Positions 21,798 through 34,748 of a stretch of DNA of 64,000 nucleotides are shown piece after piece. The notes below the pieces were generated by a model. The model did not search any database. It had not been told where the DNA came from and worked only from the letters and a program-made list of their open reading frames with translations. The DNA is from Linum tenue (Eukaryota > Streptophyta > Magnoliopsida > Malpighiales > Linaceae), in assembly GCA_946122785.1 (NCBI GenBank), contig CAMGYJ010000006.1, positions 64,667,676-64,731,675 on the forward strand, written 5' to 3'. Made by a program: the position numbers and the translations under genes. The first letter of the stretch is position 1, and the number at the start of each line of letters is the position of its first letter.

Positions 21798-22497
21798 TAT
21801 AGTGGTGGACACAGGGGGACAAGGGCGTGTAAAGGAAGCGCTTATTGAGTGGCGTGCGAAAGGAGATACGGCAGCAAGGCGCGTGCAGGAAGTGATATCA
21901 GCCCATTTGTACATAGTTAGGCACTCATCGTTAGCTATGAGCACCTAACTGGGGGACAATTGTTGGGGAAGTAGGAAAAAGCCCAAGCCCATGAGGAGGA
22001 AAGGAGAAAGCAGGCCCAAACAATGAATTAGGGCACTTAGCGGAGGACAGACGCATGACGACAAAAGAAGAATGTGGACAAGTGGTACGGATGGAAGAGC
22101 TAGGAAAGAGGCCACCTGGCGAAGTGGTCCCTGCTGGGCGCCTCCTATCGGGGTGTTCTCAGGCGGCCACGTACAGGCGCCTGACTCTTGTACGTACAAC
22201 GCATTAAATGAGGCGATGACGTGGGTTCAAGTGCCAGGATGACCGTTGGGACTTCGGCGAGTATAAATAGTACTCGGTAGGTAGCATTTACGCAGGTTGG
22301 CTTCTCTCACTAAAATATTTCTCGGCACTTATCTCTCTAGAAAAGTGCACTGACTTGAACTTCGGAGTGCTAACGGGTCGACCAAGGCCCTTAGGCGCTT
22401 GTGGGTGCAGGTTCCAGGCGCTCGTATAACGGAGAGTGACGAGGTGGAGGATAAGCGCTAGTGGGTATCCGGGCTCGAACATATAGGAATATCTCAC
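21798..22497 (+). repeat. 3' end of the outer element: tandem unit, purine tract and putative 3' LTR
   Basis: After the TATAG duplication the outer element resumes with a repeat unit like that before 14714. ACTGGGGGACAAT near 21948-21960 serves as a candidate polypurine tract, and TGTTGGGGAAG at 21961 as the LTR start. The LTR holds a TATA box at 22262-22269. Its 3' boundary is uncertain and is placed near 22497 by the drop to AT-rich DNA. Confidence 0.55.
22262..22269 (+). promoter_or_regulatory. TATA box in the outer element's 3' LTR
   Basis: TATAAATA within GAGTATAAATAGTACTCGG, in a region otherwise not AT-rich. It is a plausible LTR core promoter. Confidence 0.5.
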
Positions 22498-23444
22498 CTG
22501 AATAAGTTATTATGATTCTGGTTTGACTTAGAAAACCATCATTTTTACTTAAGCTATTATCTCTTAATAATCTAGTAATCATATAAAAAATGTTATTTTT
22601 CTAGTACAACACGATAAGAGTGTATTAGGTCATATATTTATAGTAGCTATTTTCTAACAAATTGCAACATAACTGTATTGGTTCACATATTTATAGTAGT
22701 TCGTACAAAAAAATGTTAAATATTTCGTGTTAGAATACGAAAGAAGGTAATTCTTTGCTTTTTAGTTTTTCATTTTTAAAAAATCATATGTCAAATTATG
22801 TAAAAGTTAATAATTGGGTACCAACTAAATTCATGCTTTTTGGATTTTTTAATTATTTTTCAAAAAATATAAAAATTATCAACATATTATAAACTAAAAA
22901 TAAAATAGGTTATTTTTAGTTGTTAATGATTTCTATCATTTCTTAAAAATAGAATACAAAATTTTAACCGTGATAGTTTTTATTGTGTAATGTACATAAG
23001 TCAACCATTAAATAAAAATAAAATTTTATTTGTTGTATATTTTTTTATAAAATGAGTATTAATCTTGTTGTGATTAATTCCATAAAAGATATTTTTCTAT
23101 TGGTTAAACAACTTAAATGATTATAGTTTGAGCTCCTAGGTTTCATGATTAAATCTTAGTTATGGTGATTGATATACATGTTTTGTTGTGATCAATAACA
23201 TCAAATATACTTTATCCTACTGGTTGAAGACTTGAAATGATGATAGTTTGAGCTTTGAGGTCATGAGTTCAAATCTCGGTAATAATTATTAATACACATG
23301 TTTTTAGTTTTATTTTAATGCAATTAATAACTTAAAATGTTAAAATCGTAAATTACATGAAAAATTGTGGAGCTTTCTCTGTCCTACGTGGCAAAATCTT
23401 TCTCCACAACGGCCATAATATATGTTAAGATGATTCAACATATA
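22498..23444. repeat. AT-rich intergenic DNA with a diverged tandem pair
   Basis: No gene is seen. Two diverged copies of about 117 bp lie at about 23060-23180 and 23181-23310, sharing GTTGTGAT and AGTTTGAGCT. The second has GAGTTCAAATCTCGG, which resembles a tRNA B box. Confidence 0.4.
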
Positions 23445-23795
23445 GGGGTCGTTTGCTTCAAGGATTTAGACGTGGAATTTGGTTCTCAAATCCCACACCT
23501 GAAGGATTTGTCCAAAAGCCATTGTTTGTTGAGGCAAAATGGAGGGTACAAAATCCGTGGGGTCCACTGATTTGGGGCTCCAAATCCGTGGACCCCACGG
23601 ATTTGTAGATCCCACCTCATACCCTGGGATTTGGAGACAAACTGAAAAACCATCAAATCCATGATAAAAATAGTTCAACAAACAAAAGATTTCCTCAAAT
23701 CCATAATGCCCAAAATCCCTAATAAATCCCAAGGTTTTTAATTAGTAAATCCATGACAGAACCCTCGTTATAAAATCCTTGAAGCAAACGACCCC
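23445..23795. mobile_element. MITE, 351 bp, PIF/Harbinger-like
   Basis: The terminal inverted repeats are at least 20 bp (GGGGTCGTTTGCTTCAAGGA and complement). The flanking ATA at 23442-23444 and 23796-23798 fits a 3-bp duplication. The interior has further self-complementary stretches and no coding. Confidence 0.75.
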
Positions 23796-24272
23796 ATAGA
23801 TTTTCGCAACCTAATCTACACAATAAATAAAAGTCAAATGACAAAAACTTGAAGCTTCATTTCAAATTTCCTGTACCCAGAGTGAAAGTGGGAAGAACAT
23901 TTTGGTCTTCACATTTACTTTTTTTTTATTCATTAAAAATACACTTACTAGGATTCAAACCATGACCACTTTAAAGAAAAACAAAGATCATAACCAATCA
24001 CACTAAATACATTTGTTGTATCTTTTTAAATTAAAAGCATATAATCGCAGAGAGGAAAAAACCCTTCCCCCATTTCAAATTCCCTGCTCCAGGAGCGTTT
24101 GTAGGAGGGTAGAATAGGGAGTGTCAATTTTTTTCTTTTTCCTTTGTGGAACGGGCCAACTTACCGTACACATGCGGATTTAAACGGGTCCAGGAGTGTC
24201 AATTTTTTTTCTTTAAGTCCTTTTATTTCTCCGTGGTGATAAAATATATATGAAAAGGAAAAAACAATACTC
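23796..24272. other. Intergenic, nothing recognised
   Basis: AT-rich DNA without a supportable frame or a clear repeat. Confidence 0.5.
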
Positions 24273-27200
24273 TGTTATGAAAACTAATGGAAAATATAAA
24301 CAACTACAAGAGAGGATTAGAGAGGGAAAGACACAAAGAAGAGAAGGGGAAGTGAGCTTTCTTATTCATTCTTCTCTTTTGATATAATGGTGTGCTTTAT
24401 TTATAGGCACACATTGGTAACCACTACATCCTTATATCAATGAGAGATAATGAAACATAAAGGAGCTATCAAATGTAGGAATTGGGGTTACATGTAACTC
24501 CCAAGTGAGCACCTAATGAGGTAATGGCAATGGTCATCCATATATCAATATTTACATAATACTCCCCCTTGGATGACCACTAGATTGCATTACGCTATCT
24601 CACACTGCCTCGTTAAAAACCTTACCAGGAAAACCCATTGGGAAAAAACCATGGTTAAGGGAAAAAGAGTGCAGTGTGTATATGCTCTCCCTCATGACCA
24701 CATCACTTCAGATTATTGAGTCGTTGAACTCAAATTTCACGAACAACTTTTAGAAAGATTGTTGTCAGGAGTGAGTTAGTGAACAATCTTCTAGATTGTC
24801 AATTTGATGCATGATCTTTAGATTTTATTCAAACATGATCGTTAGGATCATTTCATTTGAAAATAGTTCACAACCACAAGTACTTGAGATATGGTGGATC
24901 ACAAAGTGTAACGAAAGACATTCAGGACTTGCCCATTATAGTTTGTTTTGTTTCTTTATGAAACATTTATATCATCATATGTAAGAGATAGCTCGTCTCC
25001 GATCAACCAATATGAGGATCAAATTATATATAGGATTTGGATATATAGTTTACCAAATCTCTCTTTGATAATACCATAATAGAATAATCGCATATATTAT
25101 TCCTGAAGGTAACAAATTATTTCCAACGTTCCATTGAGGGAAACATTGTATTTTGCTAATATTATCAACACCAAAATGATAGTTTATATGGTTCTTGGCT
25201 AGCAAGATGAATTAGTGCTCTGATGCATCAACATATGGTACTTCAGAACCTAGTACATCAACATAAAGTACTTCAGGACCTAATGTTTCACTTCTTTCTT
25301 GATGCCTAAATGGATCTTTGGTCACTTCTAGTGATCTTAGGATCCTAATGTTATTTGATGAACATAATTTGTTCACGCAAAATTACTTTTCCACTTTTTC
25401 AACATTACCTTCCTTGCCCATAAAAAGAATCTTAAATCCTTCAATTTAACTTATGTCTCTAAGCAATCAACTACTTTAGGAAGCTCTTCAGAAGCTCCAA
25501 TAATAGTCATATCATCAACATAATATGAGATCGTCACAAAAAAAACTTATCTAACACAAATTGATGCAAGCAATTCTTTCATATAACGAAAGATAATAAC
25601 AAAACTCACATCATACAAAGATATGAGCTAGACAAAGCACACTCATAAAACACAACTCATACTTTAAAGTAAATCATAACTCATAAACCAAGATTTTAAA
25701 ATCCTTGAAGCACATACAGACAACACAACTATATATGCACAATGCAAATGCTCTAATGCACTCTATCTGGATTTAACCTCTTAATGTCCATTCACCCTAC
25801 TGTTGTAGGTGTTCACTTAGATGAGTATTTCACATTCGTCTATATTTTCTCAACCCACACAAAGGATTTTCTTAGTCTATCTATATATGTTCTCGAGAAC
25901 TTTACTTGTTTACTTCAGGTAAATTAATCCTTCTAGGAGTAATTAATCCTTCTGGGAGTTTCAAATATATATAATATCTTCAAGGAATTCAAACAAATAG
26001 GCTATCACAACAATTTTCAAACATTGATTTGACAAAGTAGTTGCATCCACCATAAGAGAGCATAACTCCTCTCAAATAATAATAGGTCTCTTTGAGAAAC
26101 CCATTGCAAAACATTGTGCTATATCTCTCACAATTTCATACTTTCCAATAGCACAAAAATTTGTTTGTATCCCGCTAGTTTTGCCCGTTTTTAGGTGCAA
26201 GGACTTCTGGTACTTAAACTTTATGCTCTTTGAGCAAGTTTCATGATTTCTTTCTATATTGGCCAATAAAATCATCATTTGCATGCATCAATAGAGTTTT
26301 ACTCTTGATCCTCACTCGTACATATCATATTCAGTACTAAAGTACAACAAACAAATTTCATCGACAATGATTTCATTACGGTTCTAGTATTGTAGTCTAA
26401 TATGGTTTTGAGATCTCTTCGCTTTCACAACTTTCAGAGACATGTGTTCTTCTGGAACTAAAATTATATTTTATTCTTGGTTACTCTTCTTGAGTTTTCA
26501 TGTCCTCAAGTTGACCATTCTAATTATAGCTCATTTTCTTTCTCGATGATGTTTATCATTGGAACCGATTGGTCTATCACGCTTCATGCGCTCTTTCATA
26601 CATATTTTTTTTATATTAGAGTATCCAACAAGGATATCAAATTTAGTTGGAGCATTCACAGCTAGTATAAGTGACTTGGTCACTTCGTATGGCCAGTAGA
26701 GGCATTTGATAGTTGGTAACGATAATTCATCTTATGAACTTCAGGTTCATGTTTCTTACTTTGAGGATCAAAACTAGATAATGATAACTCATTCCAACTC
26801 ATCTCTTTGTCTAGCTGTTTTTTTCTCTCCCCCTTAATGTTGGAAAAGTGATTCATCAAAACAATAATTTCGCAAACAAATTTCCCATTTGGGATTCATA
26901 CCCAACGCAAATTCTCAATTTCCAACGAGAATCAACTTAAGATACTGTGGTGGAGCAATTGGGATGTATGCGGCACACCCTGATATTCTCATATGAGAAA
27001 TGTTAGGTTTTTTACCAAAATCATTTGTAAAAAGGGGGAACTTATGATAACTTGTTGGTTAGATGTGAACCAATACTATCACTTGCCAGCTAGCATGTCC
27101 TCGACAAGAGACCAAAATGCTCAGTTTGTTCTCTTAAGCAAAGTGATGTTTGATTGGATAACCATCAAAATGTATCCATAGTGAGGCAATCAATCTTGCA

Positions 27201-28926
27201 AACATCGGGTTGCGATTAGATAAAATAAAAGTGATCATCCATTTGATGAAGCAACCCATAAAATTCACAAATTATCCACATGACTGATGTATTGTTCTGC
27301 ATACACGTCCATAAAATCTCAAGAGATTTGCCAACTCTTATACAAGCGATGATCAATTGTTCTATATTCCTTGAGAACAAGCATGACATAATAACTCTTG
27401 AAGAATTCTTTGAATTCTCATATAATGTTCTCATGAATTCTCAAAGAATTTTTTCCACATCAAGATCCGGGATGGTCTAACCGGGCCAACCAATTATCAA
27501 GTTATCAAATCTTGTAAACTTCTGGTTTACACTTTTATGTGTACTGATTGTACTAATATACACGTAGTACATATTTGTGATGCAAATATTAGTTTCACTA
27601 TTTTCTTGATAAGATATTCATTTTACGAATATCCTTTTAATTGGGTAATGCATCATCATTAGGTAGTTTGGTTCCTTCAGGCCACAAAATTAGCTCCGTT
27701 AAAGCTTTACCATAGTTTGTACCATATTCCACCCTTCCAGGGACTTATGATTTTATGCATTCTTAGTAAACACAAATTCATAGTGAATATCATCACAAAT
27801 TGTTATCACGAGTACATAATTTAGTTACTTCAAGTAACCAAACACAAGCTCTTCGGAAGTTTTTTCTTATTTATGTACTCTACCATATAGTTTATATAGA
27901 ATTTTTCTAACAATCATACTTTACAAAAACATACTAAAATAATAAATGAGAATATTTCAAACTTAAGACAAAAATGATGAACTTATCAAGTTAATCGTTC
28001 TAGATAAAAGTTATCAAGTTAAATTATGCATGAAAATAATGGCACAATAAAACATAATAGAAAATAGGAATCGTAATACTAAAATTGTGAAAATTAAATA
28101 AGATTTATTTGGAAAAATACTATCACTAACTAGGTGATTTTAAATTTATATATGAGTTTCATTATACATTATAATGTACAACAAGTACATTATGTTATCA
28201 TGACTTTGATATGCAATTGTGGTGTCATCCTTATTTATAGTTCTCCTTTTACTCCTCTTTTCTCACTTCTGGTGAAAAGATCCAAACAATACATTTAACA
28301 TATATATAATTATGTTTATAGCTTCATTCACTTCGGAGAATAGATTATTTCATTCACTTCTGGAAATGAAAATTTCTCAAGTGATATCATTTTCATCTTT
28401 AATGGAGAATATACCAACTTATAATACAAAAAATATATTCCATAATATTGATATTGCAGGAGCGTATATGAATTAGCTTTTCTCTTTGATTCTTGGTATA
28501 ATAAGGTCTTTTACGTACAACGGGTACGAGACAAATTCAATTTTCCATTACAATGGTAACATACAAAACCAATCTTCTTGGTACCATGTCCACTTCTTTC
28601 TTTGCCCTTGGATTCTTCAATTTCCACTTCCGGGGAATATATGTGCTCTTGGAACTTGCATTTTCTACATATCAATGTATGATGAATAAGAATAGGATAA
28701 CACGAAGAACTGAGAAATTAACTCATCATTTATATTACTTTTCTTGTTAATCCAAATAGATCGACGTGATAAAATATCAATGAATATGAGAAGTAGCACC
28801 CATCTTGATATATTGGAATGAGATAATCTCAACACAAATAAGACAATAAGATAAGAAAGGATCTAAGATTTACATACCTTGATCATATTGTGATCTTACT
28901 CCAATATCTTAGATTATGTCGAGCGA
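24273..28926 (-). mobile_element. Decayed Ty1/copia retrotransposon, minus strand
   Basis: A 3' LTR occupies about 24273-24556 (TG to CA when read on the minus strand), preceded on that strand by a purine tract AAGGGGGAG. Reverse-strand translation around 25480-25535 gives a copia RT motif of the type YVDDMTIIGASEEL, and about 26040-26130 gives remains of the upstream RT segment (AQ-F-GFSKRP, VDATT). The frames are broken everywhere. No complete 5' LTR or PBS was found, so the 28926 boundary is approximate. Confidence 0.65.
24523..24600. repeat. 78-bp direct repeat, copy A
   Basis: It spans the LTR/purine-tract junction of the copia element and is identical to 28927-29004. Confidence 0.85.
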
Positions 28927-29004
28927 AATGGCAATGGTCATCCATATATCAATATTTACATAATACTCCCCCTTGGATGACCACTAGATTGCATTACGCT
29001 ATCT
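28927..29004. repeat. 78-bp direct repeat, copy B
   Basis: It is identical to copy A, 4.4 kb away, with unrelated flanks on both sides. Confidence 0.85.
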
Positions 29005-30393
29005 ACTTTTTATTGCTAAAAAAAATTAACAATAAACTAATGCATTGATTCTAATGGGCTAACCGCTAATCATAAAATAAAAGAGTTGAATGGGTCTGAC
29101 CTACACGGGATTTTCCCATCAAGTAAAACAAATGAACATCATGGGTTTGCCATTCTAAAACAAGCTATTTTACCTAGCATAATATATATTATGCTATTAT
29201 TTTATATCTTAGTGGCTAAAATATAATGTATTTTAAAGTTATTCAATGGTTCAACCTCGATCAACCCAATTAGTCCAATTTTTATCATTTCAAATATATA
29301 TTATGTAATTATTTGATATCATAATGATTAAATTATAGTGTATATTATAGAGAATTGTTTGGTATTTGTTAGTAAAAAAATAAACAGAAAGACCTATTTG
29401 GTTATTTTGAACATTAAAACGATCCTAAACATTTTCAGTTTCCTTTCAAAATTCTATAGTTTTATTCCCGAAACAGTGATGTGCAAATGACGAATTGCAG
29501 TCATCTCTTTTTTTCATTATTTTTTATTTTCAAATAGAAAGTTTAAAAGTAAAGAATAATTAGAGTTTGGCATGAGTCGGTCAAACAGGCTGAATTTCAA
29601 GTTTTGGCCCGTTTTGATCAAGTCTAATTTATAATCACATGGTTCCCTGATACCCGATAAAAATCTCAATCCAAACCAGTTTGGCAGGTGAGTCCATGTT
29701 TACCACCATTTTCTAGGGATACAGTAACGGTGGTTCTTATCTCAAATCGTGTTGTTCATTCTTGGTTTCTTTAGATTTTATCATGACTTGGCAAAAAACC
29801 AGAAAGCACAATGATGACAAGATGAAAGTTTTATAAAGCAAATTAATCAGCCAACGGGCAGAGTAAAAGCTAGCAACGATTGTGAGATGCTCATTTCCCA
29901 AAAACCGGCGGGAGAGGCGATTTTTTATTCGGTTTTCTGGAATTCGGTTTCTATAAAACTTACTCCACCTCATCATATTACCAGAAACAATATTGTTTCA
30001 CAAGGTAACAGGTACTTGACTTTGGTTCATAAGGCTTATTTTTGATTCGTTGCATCATTCATGTCTCTTTCCTACTAAAATTCACTATTATTATCACGTG
30101 TTTTCCAAAAAAAACTATATAACAATAAGCTATACACCCCATTACATTATCAAATTTCATACCTCACCTTCCTCCGGCCAAATGGCCGGGTCCCACACTA
30201 GTACATTATGAAACCAAAAAACATATTCATTTTCAATATGAATTTAAGACATTCAATGTAAAAATATCTAGGATCTAGTAGTTTCAAATTTGTAAGACAA
30301 ATTACATTACGATTCGAATCACCAATTATTAACTAACACATCTACTAAACAATAAACAACTAACATAATATTAATTAATATATTAATACCTAA
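29005..30393. other. AT-rich intergenic DNA, nothing recognised
   Basis: No frame shows a known domain. Short open frames look random. Confidence 0.5.
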
Positions 30394-30990
30394 TATTGGA
30401 GTTACTACTCATTAGTGGCTCTCAAACTCCTCTAAATGCAAGTAGGGAAGTTTCAAGTTCTTCTTTTACCTCACTCTCTCATTTTATAACCTATGTGTTA
30501 ATCTATTGTCCGTCGGGTCTACATCTATTAGCCATTAGATTTCCCATATTAATTGTCTACTTGAGTTTTCATCTATTAGCCATTAGGTTTCCCATATTAA
30601 TTGTCTACTTAAGTTTTCATTTATTGTTCATTATTTTCCCTGTTGTAGCAATTATCAATCAGGTTTTCGTCTATGATATTTTACCCAAATTAATTAATTA
30701 TTAATATATAAAAGCCTAACATTGAAGTTACTATTCATTAGTGGCTCTCAAACTCCTCCAAGTGCGAGTAGGGAAGTTTCAAGTTCTTCTTTTACCTCAC
30801 TCTCTCATTCTATAACATATGTGTTCATCTATTGTCCGTCGGATCTACATCTATTAGCCATTAGGTTTCCCATGTTAATGGTCGACTTAAGTTTTCATCT
30901 ATTGTTCATTGTTTGCCCTGTTGTAGCAATTATCAATAAGGTTTTCGTTTATGATATTTTACCCAAATCATCACCTTACCCCACCAATTC
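30394..30990. repeat. Tandem duplication, unit about 325 bp
   Basis: Two diverged copies (about 30394-30700 and 30718-30970) share TTAGTGGCTCTCAAACTCCT and GGTTTTCGTYTATGATATTTT. The first copy has an extra internal duplication of about 57 bp around TATTAGCCATTAGRTTTCCC. Both copies are open in one frame, but nothing suggests a real gene. Confidence 0.75.
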
Positions 30991-32596
30991 GCAACTCATC
31001 TCGAAACCTATCGACGAAAACAATGAAAAATAGACATCACGACAGCTACCGAATATCCATAACATATATAATTCACAACCCTTCTCCAAACATTGTTGGT
31101 GGAATCTTAAGTTGTACCCATCCACCATGTCTCAAGACAACTACCGAAAATCCGTACTAAATCTACTATATGTTGCCGAGTTTTGTATTGGGATCGAGTT
31201 TCATATTCTTTAGTGTTTTCTTATTTCTCTTAGCATGACAATTGAACTCAAACTCATGGGTATCCAACCTAATTCGGCCAGGTTAAAGAGACTCGAATCC
31301 AACATTAGTATTTTTGAATTTCTATTTTTCCCCTTTCGTTTAGAATGACAATTGAACCAAAAACCATGGTATTGACGAGAGTTTTATCCACTTTTGTAGT
31401 TGGCAAGTTGGGCCGAGTGTGAATTTTTTAAGAACTCGATTCGACCGGGTCAAACCAAGCTGAATGAGTTTTGGATCGAGAGTGAGTTTTGTCCGCTTTA
31501 ATGGTTTTTATTTCCCCTTTTCCTTTTGGCTAAGAATGACAATTGAACCTAGACCCACTCTAACAAGTTTTTTTATCGAGAGTGCGTTTTATCTGCTTAT
31601 AGAATTAGCATGTTGAGTCGAGTGTGAATTGTTAAAAACTAGGTTCGAACCAGTCAAGGTGACTTGAGCTCGGTGTGTAAAGTTTTGGGTATGGAGCGAG
31701 TTTTATCCGCTTTAATGTTTTCATTTATCTTTTACCTTTTGGTTGAGCACCCAAACCTATGGGTATCCAACCTATTCAATATGGTCAAAACAACTTGAAC
31801 CCGATATTTACAACTTAAACATAGAAATCATTTGGTCAACAACTCTTCTCTCTTATAAAAGTCCATCGTTGCGTCGACTACATGGAGTTGTAGATGATGA
31901 GCCTTTTGCTTTTGGGTCAAAATTCAAACTATTAATTTTAAAACATCAATACACAGAGACGCGAAGCGATAGCGAGAGAACTTGTACTAGTTGTTAACAA
32001 ATGGGAATGAAATGAGAGAGCAAAGAGAGAATTGAGGGAAACAAATTAGTGTTTGATTGGTTAATTTGTAATTTTCCTTTCAATTATTGAGAGGTTACAA
32101 TATTATTCCTTTATTTTTAATCTCGGAAGAAATCATTTTGAATGTATATGTATGTGTATGGTCGTAGTAGATTAAAATCGAATATGTCCCATCCTCGATA
32201 AACCTTTTATAAGTTTACTCATATCCAATCAATACAAAAATTTCCCTCATTAACTAGATCGAGAACAATCGAATACACAAAATTACCGGTTTGATTGTCA
32301 TCCGACTCATCCCTAACCAACCTCTCATTTTGTATTGCAACTTGTTAGCCAGGAAAACAGGACAACAAAATGCTTCGGCCTAGCCGAAGGGAAAAGAACA
32401 AACGAGAAGGGAATGAAATCAAGAAGACAACGATAAGATAGCAACACATTAATCTGCCGCAATCGGGATGCTTTTTTTAGGTCCTTACTTCACCACTAAA
32501 CCATATATCTGAACTCGACGCCTGACAGAGCCAAATAGATTACAGAGTACATCATCTGATTATAGAGATATCAATCAATCAATCGTTTAAGGAAAG
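30991..32596. repeat. Intergenic DNA with three degenerate units of about 190 bp
   Basis: Between about 31220 and 31760, segments with AATGACAATTGAACC, GAGTTTTATCCRCTTT and GAGTGTGAATT recur in the same order three times. The rest, up to the start of the SDR gene, holds its promoter and 5' UTR. No clear TATA box was chosen. Confidence 0.45.
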
Positions 32597-34351
32597 ATGC
32601 AATCGAACGAGATCACCACCGCAGAAGCAATCGAAGACAAGGTCTTTCTAGTCACCGGCGGATTGGGCTACGTGGGTTCCGCCCTCTGCCTCGAACTACT
32701 CCGCCGAGGAGCTCGCCAAGTCCGCGCCTTCGATCTCCGACCAACTTCCCCATGGTCCAAATCTCTCACCACCGCCGGCGTCCAATTCATCCAAGGTCCG
32801 CCTCCCACTACGTTAACCTTACTTCTTCTCCTTTCACAGTACAGAAAAGTTTCCGACTCAATTTGATTGTTTCTTCAGGGGACCTCACCGAAAAGGAAGA
32901 TGTAGGCAATGCGATTCGCGGCGCCGACTGCGTCTTCCACTTGGCCTCGTACGGCATGTCCGGCAAAGAAATGCTCCGATTCACGCGTGTCGACCAGATC
33001 AACATCAACGGCACCAGCCACGTTTTGGAAGCTTGCCTCCAGTTCGACGTCGCCCGGCTTGTTTACGTCAGCACGACCAATGTCGTCTTTGGAGGGAAGG
33101 AGATCGTCAATGGGAATGAATCCTTGCCTTACTTCCCTCTCGACGATCACGTCGACCCTTATAGCCACAGCAAGTCCATTGCCGAGCAATTGGTGCTAAG
33201 TCACAGCGGCCGCCCTTTTAAGTAAGCAATATAACAGGGGAATACTCTGTTTTTCCCCCTCTGTTTTGGATATGTGATACTCTGTTTTTTTCCTCTGTTT
33301 TTTCCCCCTGTTAATCATGCAGGACCAATAACAGGGGAAAGCTACACACTTGTGCAGTCCGTCCAGCCGGCATCTACGGACCAGGAGAAGAGAGGCATCT
33401 TCCTAGAATCATATCCCACGCTAAATGGGGTTTGCTGCCAATCAGAATCGGCGATATGAGCGTCATGACCGACTGGGTCTACGTCGAAAACCTCGTCCTC
33501 GCGTTGATTCTCGCAAGCATCGGACTTTCCGATGGCAGAGGAGATCTAGAAGGGAAATCCCCTGTGGCTTCTGGCCAAGCATACTTCATATCCGATGGTA
33601 AATTGAACAATTGATCGTGTTATGAAAAGCTTTTCTTCATATCTGATATGGATCGATTAATACAATCCACCGGTTGTAACTCGTTCAATCTGTTTGCTTG
33701 TCATCAGGTTCTCCGATCAACAGCTACAAGTTCATGCAACCACTGCTGAGAAGCCTAGGCTACGACATACCAAAGGTTTCCGTACCCGTCTCTCATGTGA
33801 TTGCTACAGCTAGAGCTTCCTGGGCCATCTACAAATTCTTGTACACGTGGTTGAACCACGCCTGGCTTCCTCCGCCGTTGATCCTCCCCGCGGAGATTCA
33901 CAAAGTAGGGGTGACGCATTACTTCTCAAACTTCAAGGCCGAGGAGGAACTAGGGTATGTGCCTCCTGTTACGCCTCGAGAAGCGATGGACGCGACGATT
34001 TCGTACTGGCAGGAGAGGAAGAGGGAGACGTTGGACGGACCGACGATATGGCCGTGGTTGATTGTTGGGTTTGGATTGGGTATGCTGTTCTGTGCCGCGT
34101 TTGTGCCGAATGCAGCAGGACCGGTTGTGCCGTTGTTGAGAGGTTTCAGCCTCGTGTTCCTGCGGTCGATGTGGATGGTCAGGGCGGTGGCTGTAGCGGC
34201 CGCCGTCGCGCATGTGGCTGAGGCTGTGTATGCGTTGGAGCTGGCCAAGAAGGTGGATCCTGTCAACGCCAAGGGATGGTTTTGGCAGACTCTTGCTCTC
34301 GGCTTCTTTTCCTTGCGTTTGCTGCTCAAGAGAAGAGAGCTAGGTAGGTAG
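32597..34351 (+). CDS. 3-beta-hydroxysteroid dehydrogenase/isomerase-like protein, SDR42E type, 486 aa, four exons
   Basis: Exons 32597-32795, 32879-33221, 33323-33597 and 33708-34351 join in phase at GT-AG introns. An N-terminal Rossmann fold has TGGLGYVG at residues 20-27 for NAD(P) binding. The catalytic YSHSK has Y161 and K165. The conserved RPAGIYGPGEERHLPR and YVENLV follow. After the SDR core, a C-terminal extension has three hydrophobic stretches (IWPWLIVGFGLGML, an alanine/valine-rich one, and WFWQTLALGFF), so it is probably anchored in the ER membrane. Likely role: NAD(P)-dependent oxidation of a sterol-like 3-beta-hydroxyl. The substrate is not known. It is closest in layout to Arabidopsis At2g33630, from memory. 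All key residues are present, so it looks functional. Confidence 0.9.
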
Positions 34352-34748
34352 ACAACTAGAGTTAAGGTCCGAGGCATTGTCCGATTGACTCTTTACTTTT
34401 GCAGTTTTTTGGAAAATGATCTGCTCCATTTTATTGACTCTTAGCCTCTTTAAATAGAGGGCTGGAATCCTAAATCGAAAGTGGGATTTACATCATGGAT
34501 ATCCCGAATCATGATCCTATCAGCTACTATGGAGAGAAGATTTCCTTTATTTTCAAAACGATTCAATCCTAACGAGCTAATGGCACCTGCTACAATCAAT
34601 GAATAGAACAAAACAATCGCTAACCGAATCACTTCCTAAGCAAGCAGCACAAGCCTATGATCATCCTAACCTAACCACGTGATGGCTCGTTGGTCCTTAC
34701 ATGGGTCGAATCCTTCTGGCTTTCCTTCATATGATCTTTCTCACGAAT
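34352..34748. other. 3' flank of the SDR gene
   Basis: It includes the 3' UTR. No other feature is recognised. Confidence 0.5.

Larger units (their letters stand above)
1..22497 (+). mobile_element. Outer Ty3/gypsy retrotransposon, Tat/Retand lineage, 5' end outside window
   Basis: The visible order is sense pol, a tandem-repeat spacer, an antisense gene, a repetitive 3' region, a purine-rich tract and a putative 3' LTR from 21961. Sense pol with two RNase H domains plus an antisense ORF bearing a gypsy-type putative transposase domain is the layout known from Tat/Retand elements. Three younger insertions interrupt it (1383-1894, 4496-11973, 14715-21797), each with an exact target-site duplication. 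Removing the three insertions leaves about 7.4 kb of the element in the window. The 5' LTR and gag lie upstream. The 3' boundary at about 22497 is a guess, because the matching 5' LTR is not visible. Confidence 0.8.

Noticed and set aside
29698..29735. CATTTTCTAGGGATACAGTAAC resembling the end of Athila-like LTRs
   Set aside because: Only about 20 matching positions, no LTR sequence before it and no PBS after it. Treated as chance or an unprovable relic.
30396..31033. Paired 102- and 103-codon frames as duplicated genes
   Set aside because: They follow a tandem DNA duplication, are hydrophobic low-complexity sequence and lack any family signature.
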